Shown here in pieces: positions 55,848 through 64,000 of a stretch of DNA of 64,000 bases (position 1 is its first letter; each line of letters begins with the position of its first letter). The notes under the pieces are model-generated. The model did not search any database and was not told the origin of the DNA. It worked only from the letters and a program-made list of their open reading frames with translations. Made by a program: the position numbers and the translations under genes. Location: the NCBI GenBank assembly GCA_019828565.1, contig JAHDYR010000012.1:1550001-1614000 (forward strand), read 5' to 3'. Source of the DNA: Carpediemonas membranifera. Lineage: Eukaryota; Fornicata.

Positions 55848-57058
55848 TCTTCTGGACCACGACTGCGGGGCTAGCGACGGGGCCGTGTGCCGGTCGGATG
55901 ATGTTAGCGTGGTAGAGTTCCTGGAGCTGCCGGTTAACCTCCTCCATCCAATCTGCGCGGATGCCCCTGGGCTTTGCCTGAGATAGGTGTGCGTTGGGCA
56001 TCAAGTCGATGGTGATCTCTCCCAAGAGTGAGCCTTCTGGGTGAAGAGACGGGGTGAAGCAGTCGGAGTACGTCTCCAGAATGGCTGCGAGTTTGTCCTT
56101 GAGCGGAAACGTGGGGCAGATGTCGAAGCTCGTGCCTTCGTCCTCGATCTCGTCGAGGGGCTCATCGAACAGTGTGAGTGGGTCGATGTCCGTCTCGTCT
56201 ATGTACTGTGAGTCGTGCGGGATGAACTCCTCGGGCGGCTCCTGAGAGACGGTAGGCAGCTGGATGTTAATGCCAGTGTCTGACATGAGCCCGAGATGAC
56301 GTAGGATGTCAGCACCGAGCAGGCATTTGCGCTTCTTGCCGGGGATGATGGGGATTTGCCACTGGAAAAGGACCTCGTGCGGAACGATGTCGGCGATGGC
56401 TAATGAGGCAATAAAAGCGGCGTTGTCGGCAATTGGTTGTTGATCTGCGTTTTAGAGGCGATAGTCGTGCGTTGTAGTGCGGATCGGTCCGTTCTTCTTC
56501 AAGAAGTCGAAGAGTGCGGCGGAGATGCACGTCTTTGCGGCTGCAGGATCAAGTTTTGCCTTGATTACAGTACCATTGACCGAGATGTTGTGATAGAGCG
56601 GCTTTCCGACGGGTTCTTTCGATGCAGCGTTTTCTTCGAGCTCGTCGATGAAGTCGTCGGAGTCATCGTCTGAGTCTTCGTAGCTCGCGTCGACCTCGTT
56701 GACGCTACCTGAGGGGCGGCTCTGCAAGCGGCCGGTCGCGTTACGTGACCACGTCTTCTTGGCGGAATTGTCTTCGGTCTGGCGCGGTCTGGCGGTTGGC
56801 CGGGCAGCGTGGGTCGTCTGGGGATGTGCGGGGCCGTGTTTTTGGGCGGCGGGGCGGGGCTGGCGCTGGTTTGTGGCCTTTGGCTGGGTCTGGGTCTGGG
56901 TCTGTGGGGCGGCGGCATCTCTTTGACCACTGCGGCAGTCAGGGGTCGCATGCGTTGAGATCCAGCCGTGATGGTCGCAGTAGTGCTTCCACGTGCGTGG
57001 GAAAAAGAACTTGTTGCGGTCCTTGAACTGGCGGAAGGGATCGGGCCCTTGAACACGG
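55848..57058 (-). pseudogene. Element G gag zinc knuckle, protease-like region and RT start
   Basis: Continues from the gag part right of E2. Knuckle CDHHGWISTHATPDC (C-x2-H-x5-H-x4-C); protease-like AKLDPAAAKTCISAALF, then ADILRHLGLMSDTGINIQLP; then the RT N-terminal region (AKPRGIRADWMEEVNRQLQE). One in-frame TAA (56452-56454) stands where E1 has a Lys codon. The frame otherwise continues, so this is a nonsense mutation rather than a shift. Confidence 0.8.
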
Positions 57059-57111
57059 TGTGGCGTAAACGACGGGTATTCGAGAATTCGTTTTAATCAG
57101 GTGATGCGTCA
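57059..57111 (-). repeat. 3' LTR of element E2 (53 bp)
   Basis: Reverse complement of the E1 LTR. Confidence 0.9.
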
Positions 57112-60100
57112 CTGCCCTCCCTGAGCAGCTCGGGGTGAGCGGCTAAGAACTTCTTGGCGGCGGGAGTGTGGCGGACGGCGTCGATGGGCTCCCAGGACAG
57201 CTCGGAGCTACCGAGCCACTTGACGCGCAGGAAGCCGGGCTTGGACTTGACGATCCGTTCAACGTACCATTCCTCTTGGTCTGTAGCGGCGAAGTTGGCG
57301 AGCTCGCCCTCAGAGAGGTCGGACTTGAGCGGAATGAGGTGGGACAGGTGGACTGTGCGTCGCGGTTCGTTGGCGAGGAGCGGTACGACGACTGCCGTGA
57401 ACGGGTTGACCTCAATGACCTTGAACGGTCCGGTGTGGCCGTGGAGCTTGCTTTCAGCGTGGTTCTTGCGCAAGACGTAATCACCGGGCTTGACTGGAAC
57501 CGACTGCGTCTCTGCCCTCCCCCTCACGAGTCTTGGACTGGCGTTTGTGAGCCTTGCGGCAGAGCTTGGCCAGGAGCGCGTCCATGACGGTGAGGTATTC
57601 GGCGACAGAGGTAAGCGGGGTCTCGTCCTCGGCGTTGTTGTCTGGCTGGGGTATCTGCCGGTCGGCAGCGTGTGTGCCGTAGAGTAGCTCGAACGGGGTG
57701 AACCCCGTCGCGCTGTGAACCGTGCTGTTGATTATCCACGCGACATATGGCAGTAGGGTCGTGGACCATGCGTCGAAGGAGTTAAATGCCAGCGCTAGGG
57801 TACGTAGGTGGCGCTTGATTTCGCGATTGACGCGTTCGACGTGACCGTTCGACTGCGGATGGAAAGGCGTGGTCCGGTGGTGTGTGACCGATAAGCGCTC
57901 GGTTAGAGCGGTGATGATACGGTTGGCGTATTCCGGGCCTCCGTCTGTGTGCAGGATGGCCGGGATGCCGTGGCGGCAGATAGACGCCCAGATAGCGGCG
58001 GCAGCCGCGTCTGCATTGTTCGAGGGTGCTGGCACGAGCTCAGTAAAGTGCGTGAATGTGTCAGTAATCACGACGACATACCGGTTGCCGGCCGAGTCCT
58101 CTGAGATGGGGCCGAGCGTGTCGACGGCTACGCGTTCGAATGGTGTGCTGCTCGGGGTCGCGCCCATCTTCAGCTTGATGAAGTTCGCCAGACGGGTCTT
58201 CTGACAGATCAAACAGGCGTTGATCAGGTCGGATACGGTGTGTTCGAGCTGTGGCCAGTCGTAACCCAAGTCACGCACGGCCTGAGTGGTCTTCTTGACG
58301 CCCAAGTGCAGCCGGTGGGCCTCGGCTAGGACGTCGCGACGCGCGTCGGCGGGTACGAATGTGCGACCGTGATACTTGACGACACCGTTGACGATGGTGT
58401 GCTTGGAGGGTCTCTCGTCAGCGTGCTCCTTCTGAGAGGCGAGCACTCTCGACTCTAGCGTGTTAGCCGTGACCTCGGCGATCTCAGCGGGGCGGGTCTG
58501 GAAAGGGAAACGGCTTAAGAAGTCGGCCGTGACGTTGGACTCGCCCGGGACGTGGTGGATCTTGAGTCTGAACTCCAAGAACGACAGTAGCCATCGGCGA
58601 TGCTTCCGATTGTGAGCGGCCATGCGGTGGAGTGCCATCAGATTCTTATGGTCGGTGAACACGGTCAGATCGGGGTGGCCCAGGAAGGGAGAGTACATGT
58701 CAGGACGTGTCAGACAGTATATCAGAGCATACATCTCCTGGTCGTAGGTGCTCCATCTTTGTTGAACGTCCGAGAACGCCTTGGAGAAGTAGGCGACGAC
58801 TCTCCAGTCTGTGGGCGTTTGCTGTTGTAGCAGTATGCCGCCTAGGCCGAGGGAGACCAGCGTCCGTCTCGAGGCGCCAGGGTTTGGAGAGGTCTGGTAT
58901 GGCGAGTGACTCCTCAGAGGCGAGCTGTGTCAGAACAGCCGCGATAGCCTCTTGGTGTGCTGAAGTCCACACGACCTTGGCGTCCTTGCGGAGGAGGCCA
59001 TTGATGGGCGCTAGGATGCGCTGGCAGTCAGGGATAAAATCTGCCACGTAGTTGATGTGGCCGAGGATCTGACGTACCTCGTGCGTGGTCGTCGGGCGTG
59101 GGAGGCTCTTGATCGTGTCAATGCGTGAGGGCTGAGGGCGACGACCGTGTTCGGAGACGATCTCGCCGAGACAGTCGAGAGTCTGGTAGCCAAAATGACA
59201 CTTCTCGGCGCGCAGCCTGATGTTCTTGTCACTGAGTAGAGCGAGCGTGCGCTGGGTGCGCATGACGAGTACCTCGGGCGATGGCGCGCCAGCAAAGATG
59301 TCGTCTATGTAGTTCCTGACGCCCTCTGAGTATACCGGGCGCAGGACGTTGGCGATGGCCCGCTGGAATTGTGCGGGGAGGTTCTTTAGGCCAAACGGGG
59401 CGACCATATATTCGAAAAACTCGCCCGGGACCCGCACCGCGGACAGGTAACGGTGGGCATCCTTCAATGGCATCTGGTGAAACCCTTGGCGAAGGTCTAG
59501 ACCGAAGAAGTACTTGCTGCCGACGAGGTCCTGGATGAGCGTGCGGGTATCTGTCATGGGGAAAGCGTCCGTCACAGTTGCCTCGTTGAGGGCCCTGTAG
59601 TCTGCGCAAAGTCGTAGTGGGCGGCGTCCGTCCGCGTCGGGCTTCTTCTGGACAATCACAGCCGGGCTAGAGACTGGGCCGTGTGCGTCGCGGATGAGCT
59701 GGGCTTCGTACATTTCATGGAGCTGTCGCTTGATCTCGGGAAGCCAGTCGGCGCGGATGCCGCGTGGGTTGGCTTGTGGCAGAATGGCGTCCGGCTTCAG
59801 GTCAATGGTGGCTTCCGCGATGTCGGCGCCGCCGAGAGGCAGCTTGGGGTCGAAGACGTCGGCGTTGGCCTGGAGCACAGCGAGTAGCTCGTCGTGTAGA
59901 GGGAACGAGGGGTCAATGTCGAAGGTTGGCGTGGCGAAGGACGAGACGTCGTCCGGCAGGTCGTCAGTCTCCGAGTCAACCTCGTCGATGTATTGATTCT
60001 GGGCCGGTGTGACATCGTCGGCGGGGTCCTCCGCTGACGGTGGTAGCTGAATGTTGATGCCCGTGTCCGACATGAGGCCTAGGTGCCGGAGGAGGTCTGC

Positions 60101-61435
60101 CCCGAACAGGAACTTGTGGGCCTCCCCGGAGATGACTGGTACGGTCCACGTCAGCTCGACAGCGTTTGGTACGATGCCGTCGATAACGAGCTCGGCTATG
60201 ACGGCGGTGGTGTCCTCGCAAGGTCGCTGGTCGGCCATCTTCAGCGTGTAAGCATGATTTGTGATCATTACCGGGCCGGCCTCCTTCAGCGTGGCGAACG
60301 TGGCCTCCGAGATACAGGTCTTGGCGGCTGCCGGGTCGAGCTTCGCCCGCAGTCTCGTGCCGTTGACGAGGATGTCGTGGTAGATCGGCTTACCGATGTT
60401 TTCGCGCTGCGCTGACGTGTCGACTTCGTCGATTGACTCATCGGTGTCGGACTCGGCGTCTATGTCGACCTCGTTGATGGATTGACTGAGGCGCTCGAGC
60501 CGGTTCGTCTCCTTGTTTCGCGTCCAGCCTGCCGCTGGGTTAGGGGCTCTCGCGTTGCGTTTGGGCGCTTGGGTGGTCGTTGTTGCAGGTCGGTCAGGGT
60601 TGTTGTGGTGGCCAGGGGCCTTCTTGGGCTTGGCACCCACTACAGCTGGTTGAATAGGACGCGATGGTTGGGGGGCGGCACTGCGCTGTGTCTTCAGATG
60701 AGGGCACGCCTGAGTGACGTGGGACGAGTTGTATCCGTGGTAGTCGCAGAAGTGGCGGAAGGTGGGGTTGATGTGGTAGTTCGCCTTGTCTTTCAGCTGG
60801 ACATACGGGTCTGGGCCGCTGATCTTGCGGGCTATGGGTTTGCGTGTGCGGGATCCGCCTGTCGCTTGCTCACCGTGGGGTTGCGGGGGCTGGCCGGTGC
60901 GGAATGCTCTCCAAGGAACGACGATGTAACCGTCGTGGTCCTCTTTGAGGTCCCTAAGGTTATCAAGGACGTCATCGATGTCCTCTGCATCATCTATGAT
61001 GTAGGAGTCGAAATAGTCCTTTGCTTCGGCGGAGAATCCCTTAAGTGCAAGCTCTCTGACTCTTGCGGCGAGAACCTTCCAAGGAATGGCTTGCAGTGCA
61101 GGAGCAGAAGCATCGGTGTTCACGAGATCGATGAACTCGCGCAAAGCGGCAATAGTTGAGCGATGTTTGGATGCTTTGCCATAGAGTGCACCGGGAAGTT
61201 GATGGACTTGATGCGCGCGCCGACGTCCAGGGACGGCATGAGTGTGACGGAGCAGGCGGCTACGATGTCGTCGGCCTCGTCATGGAGGTAGGCGCGAATG
61301 TCGGTGACGTCGTCCCAGTCGGACTCGTCACTGGACGTGTCGGAGTTGTTGGTGGCGGCAGCCTCGTCATCGGCCGGCTTGGGTGGGGCCAGGGCTGCGT
61401 TGACCTCGGCGACGTACTCGTCGTCGCGGAGGGGA
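57093..61435 (-). pseudogene. Element E2 gag C-terminus and pol, three frame breaks
   Basis: Same domain order as E1 pol (zinc knuckle, D-P-A-A protease-like region, RT with YIDD, RNase H, integrase DDE, chromodomain). Compared with E1 it lacks one C near 61198-61202, has one extra base near 58850 (CTCCCTCGG against CTCCTCGG) and an extra G near 57518-57523 (five G against four). All three changes are in short homopolymers, so they may be sequencing errors. Confidence 0.85.
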
Positions 61436-61922
61436 CATCTGGGTTGAACTTGTTGATGAGGGGCACATAAACCGGGGCGTTGTGGTCGATCTCGGCTACT
61501 GCAGCCGTGAATACGGCTTCTGCGCGGCGCTGTGCAGCCGCGGCCATCGGGCCTTCAGGAAAGGCCGCGGCCGCCGCTTCAGCGAGCATAAACAGGTCTT
61601 CTTCGAGAGCGGCGGTTAGACGGGCTACTGCCTGCTTGGGGGGTGGCGTGGAGGTGCTTGGGGGCGTGATGGGAAGTGAGAGCTTCATCTCGCGCCTAAT
61701 GGCGCTGCGGATTACCGCATCGGGACATACATCGTCTTCTAGGTCCTCGAAGGTCTTATAATCAGAGGTGGGTCTCCAATTGGCCCGTAAGAACTCCTGC
61801 GAGCTGATGCTTAGGCATCTAAGGAACGATGTAGGAAATCTTGCATGAGGAAGTTCCCGCTTGTATTCCTTCGCGGCGGAGTTGAGCAGTGGAAGGGAAC
61901 TTACGTCGAATTTCGTAGCCAT
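61436..61922 (-). CDS. Element E2 gag N-terminal part
   Basis: ATG at 61920-61922. Uninterrupted where E1 is frameshifted (six C at the run). Reads MATKFDVSSLPLLNSAAKEY to VPLINKFNPDVPS; beyond this the useful frame changes to -1, as in E1. The gag frame itself runs on to 61260 with low-complexity Thr/Pro residues that are probably not native. Confidence 0.7.
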
Positions 61923-61926
61923 AGGG

Positions 61927-61940
61927 AGTGATTAATCACT
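61927..61940. other. Palindrome at the primer-binding position of element E2
   Basis: AGTGATTAATCACT, as in E1. Confidence 0.8.
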
Positions 61941-61992
61941 GTGGCGTAAACGACGGGTATTCGAGAATTCGTTTTAATCAGGTGATGCGTCA
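61940..61992 (-). repeat. 5' LTR of element E2 (53 bp)
   Basis: Same sequence as 57059-57111; followed by ACGG target duplication. Confidence 0.9.
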
Positions 61993-63034
61993 ACGGCGAG
62001 GGTATGGCTTTCGAGAGGTGGTATCTCCGCCTTGGCTGGTGTCGGCGGATCGGTTGTTGGGCGGTCGTGCGGTGACGGTCTTGCTGTAGGCTCGCCACGG
62101 CACGATGATGTTGTTATCGTGGTCGACGTCAAGGGCCTCTAAGGCGCTGATGACGCTGTCCACGTCGTCTTTGATCTCGATGAGGGACTTATAGAGCTCC
62201 TTTGCATCTTCTTCGAAGTTCTCGAGCGCGATGGAGCGGATCTTCGCGATGACGGCTGTAGGTGGCAGCTCAGCATAGTTGTCGGCCTCTACATCGGGAC
62301 TAGCTTGCTGGATTGACTCCTTAAGGGCTGTGATGGCGAGGCGGTGGCCGCCGGATGTGCCGTAGAGACGTTTGTCCTTCGGGAGTGCAAGTGCTTTCAG
62401 GCGAGAACCGAAGTCGGTTTTCGGCATGACGGCAAGGTAGAGATCAGGTAGGATGTCCTTCATCTCTTGGATTAGCTCGTTGCGAATATCGTCTTCATCT
62501 TCGTCGTCGGTTGGGGGAGCGTCGGGGTCGGCGAACTTGGCGGGGATGTCAGGGGGAGCGAACGTCGCACGGGTCGTCGGCGAAGATGTTTTTCAGAGGC
62601 TTGTAGGCGGGATACTGCTGGTCAAGGTGAGCTATAGCGGCGTCAAATTCGGCCTGGGCGCGGCGCTGGGCAGCCGTCGCCATTGGCCCGTCGGGGAATT
62701 TTGCCGCGGCGTGCTGGCATAGGTTAAAAAGATCGTCCTCTAGGAGGAGCTTGATCTCGATGGTGGCGGAGGAGGAGTCGATGGGCTTAGTACGTTCGAG
62801 GCGGAGGCGCGCGCGGATATCGGCCTCGGAGTAACAATCCTCTTCTAGCTCTTGGAAGGTAGTGTATTGCTTAGTCTTGCGCCAGTTAACGCGGATGAAT
62901 TCGCGACTAGCTGGTGACAGGGCCCGAAGGAATCCAACGGGAATTTTCTTGTGGTGAACTTCGGCGGCGAACGTCTTCGCGGCCTTGGTGAGCTCTTTTG
63001 CGTTCGAGACATGTAGTCCTTCGGTAATTGACAT
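61993..63034 (-). pseudogene. Element G gag
   Basis: ATG 63032-63034. The first part (MSITEGLHVSNAKELTKAAK to LKNIFADDP) aligns with family E gag. The frame then changes near 62550, at a C-run equivalent to the E gag frame change, and continues as PAKFADPDAPPTDDEDEDDI and onward to KPYPRR at the E2 insertion. In G the shift is +1 relative to gag, in E it is -1. Confidence 0.75.
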
Positions 63035-63039
63035 TGCGC

Positions 63040-63051
63040 AGTGAATTCACT
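63040..63051. other. Palindrome at the primer-binding position of element G
   Basis: AGTGAATTCACT, perfect 12 bp, sharing its last T with the LTR. Confidence 0.75.
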
Positions 63052-63098
63052 GTGGCAACTACTAAAGAACAGACAAGTGTTTATCAATTGATTACTCA
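63051..63098 (-). repeat. 5' LTR of element G (about 48 bp)
   Basis: On the minus strand TGAGTAATC to GCCACA, resembling the start of the E LTR (TGACGCATC … TGATTAAA). The 3' partner is lost by truncation. Confidence 0.55.
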
Positions 63099-64000
63099 TC
63101 GATTTTGATTGGTTCGAGCAAACTACCGTTCTTCGGCATCTGGGGGTCAAATACGTCTTCATACGCTGCACACAGCGCCCTGAGGTCTTCGGAGATCTCT
63201 GATTCCGGAATATGTATCGTTGAGACTCCTTCTTCCACTTCCTCCGTCGTGTTCGCTTCAAGATAGTCGTTCGCGAACGGGAAGTCATCTGTTTCATCTT
63301 TCTCCTCGGGTTTGAAAACGATATGGAGCCCTTCAGGTGTTAGGAGCCCCAGACTTCTCAGCGTGCTGCAGCCGAGGAGTATCTTCTCACGAGAGCTTGG
63401 CAGGACCAAGAACGTCTGCTCAAACCTCACCTCCCTCTCTCCGACGTGGGGTAAGGTCACCTCCACGGTCAGTGACGTCGTCACCTTCACCAGCGCGTTA
63501 CTCGCTGTTCTTATAAACCTCGGTGGGCAACTCTTTTCCACGAGGCCTGGCTGTCTCTCCCGAAGGATATGGGAGGTTCGTGACGTGATAATCGAGGGCC
63601 CTGCACCAGAGTCAATGAGCGCCATGTACTTGGAGGAGTTTATAACCGCCTCCGTGGCCAGGGCTTCCTCGTTCTCATCGACCGCGTTCGCCTCCATAGG
63701 CGTCCCCTTGGGCGGGTTCTGGCGCAGACCGCCGTTCTCCCTCGTGCGGCGCTTAGGGCAGGAGTCGGCAAAATGACCAACTTCTCCACAGATGTAGCAA
63801 ACCTTGGGGGTCCTTGCCTTGCCGGCGGACGAGGTACTGCCGCTGGAGTTTTGGCCGAAGCTCTGGCCGGAGCTCGGCGTGCTCTTGTTGCCATCCTTCT
63901 CAACAGGCTTCTCTGGGACGTCAGGCGCTGAGGATAGCGCCTCGTCATGCTTCGCCATGGCCCGGATGACCTTGACGGTGTCGGAGAAGGACGCCTTTGG
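63099..64000 (-). pseudogene. Element H gag-protease fragment, runs off right edge
   Basis: Open from the window edge. Standard zinc knuckle CYICGEVGHFADSC (C-x2-C-x4-H-x4-C), then protease ALIDSGAGPSIIT (normal D-S-G), then the segment before RT (SEDLRALCAAYEDVFDPQMP). It ends at KNGSLLEPIKID where the LTR of element G begins, so insertion of G cut the polyprotein. Related to element I in the protease and spacer regions. Confidence 0.8.

Larger units (their letters stand above)
57059..61992 (-). mobile_element. Element E2: complete copy of family E, inserted in element G
   Basis: 4934 bp, LTRs 57059-57111 (3') and 61940-61992 (5') matching those of E1, flanked by the target duplication ACGG (57055-57058 and 61993-61996). 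Gag N-terminus intact, pol with three one-base indels relative to E1. Otherwise almost identical to E1, so both are recent. Confidence 0.92.
55848..63098 (-). mobile_element. Element G: LTR retrotransposon truncated in RT and interrupted by element E2
   Basis: Minus orientation. The 5' LTR (63051-63098), palindrome, gag, protease-like region and the first part of RT remain; the element stops at 55848 within RT (PVASPAVVVQK). Element E2 occupies 57059-61992. Related to family E throughout, but clearly diverged. Confidence 0.85.

Noticed and set aside
57168-57587. Plus-strand frames across element E2 (57168-57587, 60482-61159 and others)
   Set aside because: They mirror the minus-strand pol; the same frames appear antisense to pol in E1. 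Unlike the aORF they overlap essential pol domains.

Overview
The window looks like eukaryotic nuclear DNA from a compact-gene protist. Host genes are mostly uninterrupted and rich in C at third codon positions. They include pyruvate phosphate dikinase, frataxin, a phosphatidylserine decarboxylase proenzyme, a large secreted cysteine-rich protein and a PSI-like membrane protein. Tiny introns (29-33 nt) can be inferred in a few places, and a TAAA motif follows most stop codons closely. My best guess is a free-living metamonad (Carpediemonas-like fornicate); this is inference, because no rRNA or other diagnostic marker is present.

About two thirds of the window is Ty3/gypsy-type LTR retrotransposon DNA, often nested. 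I name the elements A-K. Left block (1-10.9 kb): a minus-strand gag remnant (J) abuts the 3' part of element A. A is interrupted by a complete element B (2706-9140, 108-bp LTRs, GCTC target duplication). A's own 3' LTR sits inside the 3' part of a third element, C. A, B and C each carry an unusual gene family on the strand opposite to gag-pol, between integrase and the 3' LTR (called aORF here). In C the aORF is split by a consensus-like 33-nt intron.

Middle (10.9-36 kb): poorly coding DNA with two inverted-repeat elements, a FYVE-like fragment, a 468-codon minus-strand gene with one in-frame TAG, and a 67-aa ORF at whose stop codon the complete element E1 is inserted (15636-20567, 53-bp LTRs, TAGG duplication). 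Then come a 1351-bp tandem repeat (2.2 copies), a truncated coiled-coil gene, and element F, a large derivative without recognisable gag-pol. F is itself interrupted by fragment K and by the complete but internally deleted element D (24734-28542, 52-bp LTRs, CTAG duplication). Next are an aORF fragment fused to a truncated element I, and about 2 kb of nongenic DNA.

Host island (36.1-55.4 kb): an extended-SDR protein, gag-derived fragments, frataxin, the cysteine-rich/LRR secreted protein, phosphatidylserine decarboxylase, pyruvate phosphate dikinase, a decayed transposase-like patch, a PSI-like transmembrane protein with a candidate 31-nt intron, and a tandem pair of coiled-coil genes. Right block (55.8-64 kb): truncated element G contains a complete copy of E (E2, 57059-61992, ACGG duplication), and G itself abuts a truncated element H.

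Features shared by the retroelements: very short LTRs (about 39-114 bp), 4-bp target duplications, a G-rich tract before the 3' LTR, and a perfect 10-14 bp palindrome exactly where a tRNA primer-binding site should lie. In families D, E and G the protease motif is D-x-A-A instead of D-S/T-G. Breakpoints inside truncated elements carry 2-3 copies of a TTACC pentamer. The antisense gene with its own intron and the palindromic primer site are the strongest candidates for something undescribed.
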